From Nitrospira sp. (lineage in GTDB: Bacteria; Nitrospirota; Nitrospiria; Nitrospirales; Nitrospiraceae), in the NCBI GenBank assembly GCA_025360665.1, contig JANYBU010000147.1:1-15011 (forward strand): a stretch of 15,011 nt of DNA, read 5' to 3'. The notes under the pieces were generated by a model that was not told the origin of the DNA, searched no databases, and was given only the letters and a program-made list of their open reading frames with translations. Below are positions 7,756 through 14,845 of this stretch, in pieces (positions within the stretch are counted from its first letter, which is position 1; every line of letters begins with the position of its first letter). The position numbers and the translations under genes are program-made.

Positions 7756-9384
7756 CTATGAGTTTTGTATTTTTTCGATTTCTTCCCGCAGCTGAAACTT
7801 GAGGGAGGCATATTCTTTCATGCAGTAGGAAAGCAGCCGTTCGGAGCCGAAGAGCATCACCATGCGGCCGTCCCGATCCACGAGCCGGCGCGTGTCCTGC
7901 GGCCAGTAGATGCGAGCGATCACGTCGGGATCGCCCGTCACCCAGCGGGCCAGGACAAAGGGCATCCGCTCGACGAGGGTCTTGACCCCATACTCAGTCT
8001 CGAGGCGCGAGGCGACGACATCGAATTGGAGTTCTCCCACGGCGGCCAAGACCGGTTCCCGGCGCACATGGTCGGGTGAATAGAATACCTGCATCACTCC
8101 TTCTTCTTCGAGCTGCTGGAGTCCCTTCTGGAACTGCTTCTGCTTCGTAAGGTCCTGGCTTCGGAGCACGCCGAAGCACTCAGGGGGAAATTGCGGAATC
8201 GCATCGAAGGCGAGGGGACTGCCGGAGCAGAGCGTGTCGCCGATGGCAAAGAGGCCTGGGTTCACCAGCCCGACGACATCGCCCGGGTAGGCCTCCTCAA
8301 TCGTCTCCCGGTCACGGCCGAAGAGCCGGTGCGGTCGCGTCATCCGGATCTTTCGGTCCAGCCGCGCATGATGGACCATCATGTCCTTCTCGAAGCGGCC
8401 CGAAACGATGCGTAAAAACGCCATCCGATCACGATGTTGCGGGTCCATATTCGCCTGAATCTTGAACACAAAGCCGGAGAACTTCTCGTCCGTCGGCTGC
8501 ATGAGCCCCCGCGAGCTCATGCGAGGGCTTGGCGGGGGCGCGAGCTGGAGGAAGGCGTTCAGGAACGGCTCGACGCCGAAGTTCGTCAGCGCGCTCCCAA
8601 AAAAGACCGGCGTGAGTTGGCCGGCGAGAAAGCGGTCGCGATCGAACTTCGTCCCCGCGCCGGTCAAGAGGGCGATTTCTTCCTGTAGTGGACCATAGGC
8701 CTCTCCGAGCGTCTCCGCCAGGCTCGGGTGGGGGAAGGTCTCCACCCTCATCGGTGCCCGTTTCTGGTTGTGGAGCGTTCGTTGGAAGAACAGCACTTGA
8801 GGTTCCTGAAGATCGTACAGACCCAGAAACCCTGCCCCTTCTCCGATGGGCCAATTGAACGGAACCGCCGTCATGCCCAAGGTCTGCTCAATCTCCTCCA
8901 ACAGTTCGTACGGATGGCGCCCCGGCTGATCCATTTTATTAATGAAGGTCATGATCGGGATATTGCGTTTGCGACAGACGGCGAACAGTTTCTTGGTCTG
9001 CGGCTCGATGCCTTTGGCACTGTCGAGCACCATGACCGCGCTATCCACCGCCATGAGGGTGCGGTAGGTGTCTTCGCTGAAGTCTTGGTGGCCCGGCGTA
9101 TCGAGCAGGTTCACCCGCACCCCCTGATAATCGAACTGTAGCGCGGTGGAGGTGATCGAAATCCCGCGCGCCTGCTCCAGCTCCATCCAGTCCGACCTCG
9201 ACGCCCGCTGGTGCGACCGGGCATGCACAGCTCCGGCCAGGTGCACCGCGCCGGCGTAGAGGAGGAGCTTCTCGGTCAGCGTGGTTTTTCCAGCGTCCGG
9301 GTGCGAAATAATGGCAAAGGTGCGCCGCCGAGCCACTTCCCGCGCCAATTCATCGGACGACGACTTCTCGATCGGCAAAGACAT
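7756..9384 (-). CDS. prfC: Peptide chain release factor 3 (RF3)
   Basis: GTPase that speeds removal of RF1/RF2 from the ribosome after peptide release. Start is ATG 9384, with AAGGA 7 nt upstream; upstream ATG and related codons at 9402-9411 overlap that site. The 542-residue length is near the E. coli protein (529). GTPase motifs from this start: G1 SHPDAGKTT (27-35), G2 RGISITS (73-79), G3 DTPGHQD (95-101), G4 NKMD (149-152). RF3-specific stretches also match, such as GFVFKIQANMDP, EEAYPGDVVGL and GELQFDVV. It is the intact member of a pair: a partial copy of its first ~105 codons and leader lies upstream at about 10323-10740. It is followed by the hydrolase gene. Confidence 0.96.
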   Translation of the reverse strand: MSLPIEKSSSDELAREVARRRTFAIISHPDAGKTTLTEKLLLYAGAVHLAGAVHARSHQRASRSDWMELEQARGISITSTALQFDYQGVRVNLLDTPGHQDFSEDTYRTLMAVDSAVMVLDSAKGIEPQTKKLFAVCRKRNIPIMTFINKMDQPGRHPYELLEEIEQTLGMTAVPFNWPIGEGAGFLGLYDLQEPQVLFFQRTLHNQKRAPMRVETFPHPSLAETLGEAYGPLQEEIALLTGAGTKFDRDRFLAGQLTPVFFGSALTNFGVEPFLNAFLQLAPPPSPRMSSRGLMQPTDEKFSGFVFKIQANMDPQHRDRMAFLRIVSGRFEKDMMVHHARLDRKIRMTRPHRLFGRDRETIEEAYPGDVVGLVNPGLFAIGDTLCSGSPLAFDAIPQFPPECFGVLRSQDLTKQKQFQKGLQQLEEEGVMQVFYSPDHVRREPVLAAVGELQFDVVASRLETEYGVKTLVERMPFVLARWVTGDPDVIARIYWPQDTRRLVDRDGRMVMLFGSERLLSYCMKEYASLKFQLREEIEKIQNS

Positions 9385-9483
9385 AGATGTTCCTTCTTTC
9401 ATACGAGCCACCGGATGGGGTATCGGAGATATGTTTTAACACCTGGGAGAGGAGAAAACTAGAAGAAGGGAGTGGCCAGACCA

Positions 9484-9603
9484 TCCTTCTTGCTCGCAGA
9501 ATGCGCACGATGAAGGGAATGGAGCCTGATGATCTTCTGTGCCCGCGCAACGCGCGGCCTAGGAAGGCCCTCGTTGGACGCGCGCAGTGGAAGATCAATC
9601 AGT
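9484..9603 (+). repeat. Dispersed intergenic repeat, fullest copy
   Basis: Contains in order CCTTCTTGCTCGCAGAATGCGC, GCGCACGATGAAG, CGCAACGCGCGGCCT, a small AGGCCT/AGGCC hairpin near 9556, and GCGCAGTGGAAGATCAATCAG (9582-9602). Parts recur at 583-606, 705-726, 782-797, 881-899 and 10750-10810. It lies in the prfC leader region; the rest of the gap up to 9754 shows no gene. Confidence 0.5.
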
Positions 9604-9754
9604 ACCCAGATGGATGGCGCTATGACATAGATCACGGCGGTCTTTGCAGACTTCGTGCTTGAAAGCCATGGCGTATGAGTTTACGTTTATGCAGGTTGAA
9701 GTGTTGTCTGGAAGGTAGTATGTCGAAAAACTCACTCAACAAGGAGCTGCTCTG

Positions 9755-9958
9755 ATGAAGGATGGGGATTGGGTATTGGGAGATATGGTGTGGGCCATTC
9801 TGGGGCTGGCCGTTGTCCTCGGGCTAATGGCGTTGAATGCGTATGTTCAACACATAGCTAGAATTGAGGAGGCGCAACGAATAAGACTCCTGGGTTCCGA
9901 TCCTCTTAATCGCCAGAGATCAGCAGCTTCTCAGAGTCGTCGACCTGCCGACATCTGA
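9755..9958 (+). CDS. Small single-pass membrane protein, unknown function
   Basis: 67-residue product with one hydrophobic helix at about residues 9-31 (D-M-V-W-A-I-L-G-L-A-V-V-L-G-L-M-A-L-N-A-Y-V) followed by a charged, Arg-rich tail. I do not recognise the family. Support for a real gene is AAGGAG 8 nt upstream of the ATG and the clean helix-plus-basic-tail pattern expected of an inner-membrane protein with its tail in the cytoplasm. A possible weak promoter lies upstream (TTGAAG at 9696-9701, 17-nt spacer, TATGTC). It sits alone between the full prfC and the partial copy, in the opposite orientation, with an IS3 remnant starting 10 bp after its stop. Confidence 0.55.
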   Translation: MKDGDWVLGDMVWAILGLAVVLGLMALNAYVQHIARIEEAQRIRLLGSDPLNRQRSAASQSRRPADI

Positions 9959-9967
9959 CGTCCTGGC

Positions 9968-10322
9968 TGATCTTCCCCCGATTTCACGGACGCCGGGTTA
10001 AGAGCCCGTCGCCATCGCTTCGAACTCGGCGGGGGAACGGTAGCCAAGTGTCGAATGCCGGTGGACTCGATTATAGAATACTTCGATCCATTCGAAAATG
10101 TCCTGCCGGGCTTCTTCGCGTGTCCGATAGCGCTGATGATGCACGTGTTCCGTCTTCAGCGTATGAAAGAAGCTTTCAACCACGGCATTGTCCCAGCAGT
10201 TCCCGCGCCGACTCATGCTCGCCGTCAGGCCGTGACCGGCCAGCAACTCGCGGTACCGGGTGGCGGCGTACTGGGACCCACGGTCCGTATGATGCACCAC
10301 GCCGCGCGCCGGTCGTCGGTGT
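9968..10322 (-). mobile_element. IS3-family remnant: right end and 3' half of transposase
   Basis: The outer end TGATCTTCCCCCGATTTCAC (9968-9987) has the TG...CA type terminus of IS3 elements and sits just beyond the transposase stop. The transposase part keeps HHTDRGSQY, NCWDNAVVESFF and the YNRVHRHSTLGYRSPAEFE ending. The second catalytic Asp and the Glu are spaced D-x35-E. The first catalytic Asp, the whole N-terminal half, the upstream frame and the other terminal repeat are missing, so it cannot move. It joins prfC sequence at about 10323. Confidence 0.8.
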
Positions 10323-10645
10323 TCCACGGCCATGAGAGTGCGGTAGGTGTCTTCGCTGAAGTCTTGGTGGCCCGGCGTATCGAGCAGATTCATCCGCACC
10401 CCCTGATAATCGAATTGGAGCGCGGTGGACGTGATAGAAATTCCGCGCGCCTGTTCCAACTCCATCCAGTCAGACTTCGACGCACGCTGATGCGACCGCG
10501 CATGCACCGCGCCGGCGTAGAGGAGGAGCTTCTCCGTCAGCGTGGTTTTTCCTGCGTCCGGGTGCGAAATAATGGCAAACGTGCGACGCCAAGCCACTTC
10601 TCGCACCAATTCATCGGACGACGACTTCTCAATCGGCAAAGACAT
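9998..10645 (-). pseudogene. In-frame chimera: RF3 N-terminus fused to IS3 transposase C-terminus
   Basis: Open frame of 215 codons. Residues 1 to about 107 match RF3 (G1 HPDAGKTT, G2 RGISITS, G3 DTPGHQD kept), then the sequence switches at L-M-A-V-E to the transposase (HHTDRGSQY, D121; WDNAVVESFF, E157). G4, the remaining RF3 domains and the transposase's first Asp are absent, so neither activity is expected. Against the intact prfC it differs by A14V, R19W, an R-to-K, a V-to-M and loss of six residues after AGAVH. The start ATG keeps AAGGA 7 nt upstream, so the chimera could still be made. I call it a pseudogene because it is a joined pair of fragments; a functional novel protein is possible but unsupported. 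Confidence 0.85.
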
Positions 10646-10740
10646 AGACGTTCCTTCTTATATTCGAGCCACCAGCAAGATACCATCGTGAGGTATCAGG
10701 GAATGTTTTAGCATCTGGCAAAGGAGAAAACTACAGGGTA
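10323..10740 (-). repeat. Partial duplicate of prfC 5' end and leader
   Basis: Matches about 9046-9464 in the same orientation. By hand alignment I count roughly 25 substitutions in about 330 coding bases plus one 18-nt gap, with only four amino-acid replacements. Outside the coding part, the ribosome binding site (GAAGGAAC), GTGGCTCG and the TAGTTTTCTCCT...CCAG.TG.TAAAACAT leader block are also shared, so the copy includes the upstream control region, with one insertion near 10675-10690. Confidence 0.85.
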
Positions 10741-10749
10741 GCTTGGTCG

Positions 10750-10810
10750 TCCTCCTGCTCGCGGAACGCGCACGATGAAGCAGTGCTCGTTCGACGCGCG
10801 CAGTGGAGAC
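10750..10810 (+). repeat. Dispersed intergenic repeat, short copy
   Basis: CTCCTGCTCGCGGAACGCGCACGATGAAG, in pieces (TGCTCGC, GCGCACGATGAAG), then GTGCTCGTTCGACGCGCGCAGTGGA, matching the repeat at 9484-9603 and fragments in 583-905. It marks the outer edge of the prfC duplication. From 10811 to the next promoter there is no gene. Confidence 0.5.
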
Positions 10811-10864
10811 CACCCCAACGGCTCCGCCTGATAGTACCTCCAGACTACCTGCCCATTTGCCTGC

Positions 10865-10893
10865 ATGACATTATGGGTCTGGACTGGTAGGAT
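10865..10893 (+). promoter_or_regulatory. Candidate sigma-70-type promoter for the glycosyltransferase-STAND gene
   Basis: ATGACA (10865-10870, 5 of 6 against TTGACA), a 17-nt spacer, and TAGGAT (10888-10893, 4 of 6 against TATAAT), ending 50 bp before the ATG at 10944. No strong Shine-Dalgarno sequence precedes that ATG. Confidence 0.35.
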
Positions 10894-10943
10894 TCCGGCT
10901 TAATGGGCCGTGTCAGATCATCTCCCGGCGATGCTTCGATGAT

Positions 10944-13610
10944 ATGTATAGTCTAATTTCGTTTGCCACGCAGTGGGGTAGCAAGCACGGTGGCATCAAT
11001 AGTTTCAATACCGATTTTTTGACTGCATTTGGTGTCGCCTACCATCTCAACGCCCAAGTCATTTGTATTGTGTCCAGCGCCACTCATGAAGAAATCGAAG
11101 ACGCCCGTAATGCGCATGTAATCTTGCTGCCGCTCCCGTACCCGCCTAAAGACCAGCTGCTCACCTTGGCGCAGGCTCAAGTTACTATTGATGAACTCAA
11201 GGGTCGTAGTATCAGTTTTAATCCTGCACACACAGTATGGCTGGGGCATGACCGTATCACCGGAGGTGCGACTAATGCTGCGGCTAAGATTGCGGGCGGA
11301 AGGTCAGCGCTGATCCATCACATGAGCTATGACCACTACGAGTCGTATGCTCAGAACTCTCAAGCCGCGTATGAGAAAACAGGGGAGCAAGTCGTGCTGT
11401 TCCAGCAGGCCGATCTCGTCTTAGCGGTTGGTCCGCTCTTGCGTGATGCGTTGAGTGACCGGCTCCATGGGTCGAAGCCGGTTCACATGCTGATACCAGG
11501 GCTGGCAGATATTGAAACGCATGATCCTCCAAGAACATTTACGGCTTTTTTGAGCGGCCGGTTTAGTAATGAGACGGCTAGAGTCAAGCAGGACTATCTG
11601 GGCGTCGCAGCTTTTGCAACGGCCCAGCGCGAGGCAAGTCAAGAGACCATGCCAGAAAGTTTGTGTAAATCACCCAAGTTGGTGTTGCGGGGAGTCGATT
11701 TCGAGCCTCATATAACCCAGTCTCTAGCACAGCCACAAGTAGCAGGTCCTGAAACTGAACTTAAGAAGTTCGCGGAGCAATACGCCCATGGCATAATCAA
11801 TTTGCACGCTTTGCCATATACCCATGACCGCCAGAAACTCTATGCTGAGTTAAGCTCGTCTAGCGTTGCATTGATGCCTTCCTGGCATGAGGGATTTGGA
11901 CTAGTGGCTTGGGAGGCGATTGCAGCTGGAGTCCCGCTGATTATCAGTAAGAATAGTGGCGTGTATCGCTGGCTGGAAGAAGAATTTCCTGGCGCTGGGC
12001 CTGGCTGTGTGTTCGGCATTCAAGTAGCAGGCGCTGGTGAGTTTCCGTTCTTTCGGGAAGAAGACTTGAGGTGTGTTATTGGTGAACTTAAAAAGGTCGC
12101 CAACAATATACACAAGGCAAGGCAGCAAGCGGGTACATTGCGAAACTCACTTGGCAAATATTCTTGGCCAGCTTGTGCTGAGGAGGCCGCAAGGATTTTT
12201 GAATGGCCCTTACAAAAAGGGAGTATGCCAACGCAGGTAGCACCCCACCTTAGTGCTTCTCCCGCCTCAGCAACAGAGCCCGTCACCCCTACACCCGGGT
12301 CGCCACTTCACATGCCCCTGAAGCAATGGAAGCAAGGAGGTACATTTGCCGATAGTCTGTTGCTGCGCGCTGAAGAAGCCCTGGTTCCATTTGACCCAGG
12401 TCGCCAGCCTGACCTTGATGCCTTAAAGACATGGCTTGAAGACAATCGATGGTCACAAGCTGTGCGGTTGATCACCGGTTCAGGAGGACTAGGCAAAACT
12501 CGGTTGGCACTGGAATTGTGCCAAGAAAGTTTGGCGTCAAAATGGCATGCGGGTTTGCTGGATGCCGATCTCCGTGATCAGGATATGGCTACCAGTTGGC
12601 AAGCCCTGCGAAGAGTCGATCAGCCGCTCCTCATTGTCATCGACTACGCTGAAACTCGCCAAGTAACTCTGCTTGCTCTGATAAAAGCCATGGTCGAAGC
12701 CCCCAGTAAACACGCGGTGAGATTGCTGTTGCTTGCACGCGATGGAGGGGAATGGTGGGACAACCTGCCAGGAAAAGACAAGTCCTGCGAACCACTGCTT
12801 AGCAGTTACGCCACTACTGGTCCGTTTCGTTTGGCAGCGCTGCACGAGTCTGAGCGGGATCGCCGCCATGCATATCAGAACGCGCTGAGCGCCTTTGCCC
12901 AAGCCATAGGGGCAACCGCCCCCGATGTTGTTCCTGATCTGTCAGGCGAGCATTTTGGCCGCCCGCTGTATTTACAGATGGCAGCCTTATTGGCACTTCA
13001 CGGCGAACGTCCAATCACGGCCCAAGGGTTAACCAAGGCTTTACTGAATCACGAGCGGCGGTATTGGAGCGGCTTGTTCTCTGGCTCTACTTTGGTCGAA
13101 CCGGAGCGACATGCCGAGATGTTATTGGCTTTGACCACGTTGGCGGGCGGATTTACAACACCAAAACAGGCACGCCCCTATTGGAGCGAAGCCACCGGGG
13201 ATCTCCTTGACAACCTGCATTTTAGTCTTCTGTTTCATACCTTAGCCCCGCTGTATCCCGGTAAGCAGGGTTTGCAAGCGGTACGCCCAGACCTTCTGGG
13301 TGAAGCGTTGGTCGCGCAAGCCCTCCTACGCCCTGAAGCGGCTGGTCTGTTGGATGCGATGCTCGCCAATAGCGCTAGTCAATTTATACGCCATCATACC
13401 TTAACAGTGCTTGCCCGTTTGTCCATTCAACATCACGAGTTGCACGAGACCTTGGTGGAAGCTCTGGTACACCATTTTGCCCATTGTTACCAAGATATTG
13501 TTGCTGTGGCCACCGAAGCCCCAAGTCATCTTCCAGTATTGGCGGAGGCGGCCTTCGCCCGCTTACAGCTCGCCACGAAGAGTCAGACAGAAGCGGCCCC
13601 GGAAATTTGA
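10944..13610 (+). CDS. Glycosyltransferase (GT-B/GT4-like) fused to STAND P-loop NTPase, 3' end lost to an IS
   Basis: 888-residue two-part protein. Residues 1-424 form a GT-B glycosyltransferase: N-terminal G-G loop in KHGGINSFN (14-22), HHMSYDHY (125-132), and the GT4-type E-x7-E sugar-nucleotide site in HEGFGLVAWEA (E316, E324). A Pro/Ser/Thr linker (425-455) leads to a STAND-type NTPase: Walker A GSGGLGKT (512-519, Lys518), Walker B LLIVIDYAE (562-570, Asp567), LLLLARDGGEWW (594-605), then a helical region to about 880. In known proteins of this STAND type a repeat sensor (often TPR) follows; here it is absent and the last ~7 codons plus the TGA stop lie in IS terminal sequence, so the gene is probably truncated. 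Base composition is visibly lower in G+C than neighbouring genes, suggesting transfer. STAND proteins are molecular switches that oligomerise on ligand binding, many in phage defence; the glycosyltransferase would be the putative effector. The two domains are clear; the role is inferred. Confidence 0.8.
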   Translation: MYSLISFATQWGSKHGGINSFNTDFLTAFGVAYHLNAQVICIVSSATHEEIEDARNAHVILLPLPYPPKDQLLTLAQAQVTIDELKGRSISFNPAHTVWLGHDRITGGATNAAAKIAGGRSALIHHMSYDHYESYAQNSQAAYEKTGEQVVLFQQADLVLAVGPLLRDALSDRLHGSKPVHMLIPGLADIETHDPPRTFTAFLSGRFSNETARVKQDYLGVAAFATAQREASQETMPESLCKSPKLVLRGVDFEPHITQSLAQPQVAGPETELKKFAEQYAHGIINLHALPYTHDRQKLYAELSSSSVALMPSWHEGFGLVAWEAIAAGVPLIISKNSGVYRWLEEEFPGAGPGCVFGIQVAGAGEFPFFREEDLRCVIGELKKVANNIHKARQQAGTLRNSLGKYSWPACAEEAARIFEWPLQKGSMPTQVAPHLSASPASATEPVTPTPGSPLHMPLKQWKQGGTFADSLLLRAEEALVPFDPGRQPDLDALKTWLEDNRWSQAVRLITGSGGLGKTRLALELCQESLASKWHAGLLDADLRDQDMATSWQALRRVDQPLLIVIDYAETRQVTLLALIKAMVEAPSKHAVRLLLLARDGGEWWDNLPGKDKSCEPLLSSYATTGPFRLAALHESERDRRHAYQNALSAFAQAIGATAPDVVPDLSGEHFGRPLYLQMAALLALHGERPITAQGLTKALLNHERRYWSGLFSGSTLVEPERHAEMLLALTTLAGGFTTPKQARPYWSEATGDLLDNLHFSLLFHTLAPLYPGKQGLQAVRPDLLGEALVAQALLRPEAAGLLDAMLANSASQFIRHHTLTVLARLSIQHHELHETLVEALVHHFAHCYQDIVAVATEAPSHLPVLAEAAFARLQLATKSQTEAAPEI

Positions 13611-13613
13611 ACA
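13587..13613 (+). repeat. Left terminal inverted repeat of the IS
   Basis: Shares GAAG(C/T)GGCCCC and TTTGAACA with the reverse complement of 14846-14872. The TGA at 13608-13610 inside it is the stop codon of the preceding glycosyltransferase-STAND frame. Further in, GTGGAG..TCTGCT is also shared by both ends. Confidence 0.75.
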
Positions 13614-13676
13614 CGCCGATACGTGGAGAATCTGCTCCCGTTGATGGCCCTACAGGGCGATGAAAGGGAGCAGACA

Positions 13677-13982
13677 ATGACAAAGAGAACGAGACGGACG
13701 CACTCAGCGGTGTTCAAAGCCCAAGTGGCGTTGGCCGCGATGAGCGGCGACAAGACGCTGGCCGAACTGGCCCAGCGGTTTGACGTGCATCCCAACCAGA
13801 TTACGGAGTGGAAACGGCAACTCAGCGAGCGAGCGGCCGACCTCTTTGTCGGTGGAGCCGCACCGGCAGAGCCGCCGATTGACCTGAAAGCCTTACATGC
13901 CAAGATTGGACAGCTCACGCTGGAGAATGATTTTTTAGCAGGGGCGCTCACCAAGGTGGGATGGCTGAGCGCAAAGCGATGA
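13677..13982 (+). CDS. IS3-family OrfA (transposase DNA-binding subunit)
   Basis: 101 residues: helix-turn-helix (RRTHSAVFKAQVALAAMSGD, then TLAELAQRFDVHPNQITEWK) that binds the terminal repeats, followed by a leucine-zipper-like helix (LKALHAKIGQLTLENDFL). Start is ATG 13677 with GGGAG 7 nt upstream; a GTG at 13623 would add 18 residues that look non-coding. It overlaps orfB by 22 bp and is in the +1 frame relative to it, with a -1 frameshift signal at 13931-13972. It appears intact. OrfA alone often represses transposition in this family. Confidence 0.9.
   Translation: MTKRTRRTHSAVFKAQVALAAMSGDKTLAELAQRFDVHPNQITEWKRQLSERAADLFVGGAAPAEPPIDLKALHAKIGQLTLENDFLAGALTKVGWLSAKR
13931..13972 (+). 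promoter_or_regulatory. Programmed -1 ribosomal frameshift signal (OrfA to OrfAB)
   Basis: Slippery heptamer T_TTT_TTA (13931-13937) in the exact zero-frame phase of orfA (GAT TTT TTA). After a 6-nt spacer comes a perfect 7-bp stem, GCGCTCA (13944-13950) with TGAGCGC (13966-13972), loop 15 nt. The -1 frame is open from the slip site into orfB. This is how IS3 elements make the OrfAB transposase. Confidence 0.8.
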
Positions 13983-14808
13983 TGGATTCTTCCCACGTAC
14001 TGTCGATCAGCCGTCAGGCACAGCTGGTAGGGATCAGTCGGGGCAGCGTGTACTATGTCCCCACGCCTGTCAGTGCGGCAGATCTGGTGCTGATGCGTCA
14101 CATGGACGCGTTGCATTTGGAGCACCCGTTTATGGGCACGCGCATGCTGCGAGACCAGCTCAATCGTCAGGGGTTCACGGTCGGGCGTACACACGTGCGC
14201 TCGCTGATGGCCCGCATGGGCATGGAGGCGCTCTACCGGAAGCCGGGCACCAGCACGAAGCACCCCGGCCATGAGATTTATCCCTACCTGCTGCGCGGGC
14301 TCACCATCAACCGGGCCAACCAGGTCTGGGCACTCGATACGACGTATATTCCGATGGCCAAAGGGTTTGTGTACTTGACCGCCGTCGTGGACTGGGCCAG
14401 CCGCAAGGTCCTGGCCGCGAAGGTCGCGATCACGCTGGAGACTTGTCATGCGGTCGACGTGCTTCAAGAGGCGTTCACACGCTATGGCAAACCGGAGATG
14501 GTGAACACCCACCAAGGCAGTCAGTTCAGCGGCCTGCGTTTGTGCACGCCGTCAAAGAACAGGGATGCCAACTCAGCATGGACGGACGCGGAGCCTGGAG
14601 GGACAATGTGTTCGTGGAGCGTTTGTGGAAATCGGTGAAATATGAGCGGGTATATTTGTACGCCTATGATTCAGTTGCCGAAGCCAAGCAGTCGATCATG
14701 CAATACATGGAGTGGTACAACCAATCCAGACCGCATTCGAGCCTGGACAAGCAAACACCTCATGAGGCGTATACCGTGATGCTGCCGACGGGTGAACTGG
14801 CAGCGTGA
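13961..14808 (+). pseudogene. IS3-family OrfB (DDE transposase catalytic part), inactivated
   Basis: Integrase-type transposase. The first catalytic Asp is in WALDTTY (residue 126 from ATG 13961) and the Glu in RDNVFVERLW (codon 14617-14619). The second Asp, expected in NTDQGSQF, is His here (codon CAC at 14510-14512). A one-base deletion near 14531-14536 then shifts the frame: the first frame runs on to a stop at 14638, while the proper continuation (AFVHAVKEQGCQLSMDGRGA onward to YNQSRPHSSLD and the stop at 14808) is in the next frame. Restoring the base gives D-x35-E spacing. Both lesions would abolish activity, so this copy cannot move unless helped by another element. Confidence 0.88.
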
Positions 14809-14845
14809 GTCTCAGCAGAGACTCCACTTAAAAAACTCGGGCTGC

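Noticed and set aside
10055..10711. Plus-strand open frame of 218 codons across the chimera
   Set aside because: It is antisense to both the RF3 fragment and the IS3 transposase remnant, and the same antisense reading (VFAEVLVARRIEQ...) appears opposite the intact prfC, so it only mirrors that gene's codon pattern.
13583..14515. Minus-strand open frame of 310 codons
   Set aside because: Antisense to IS3 orfA/orfB, whose domains are unmistakable.
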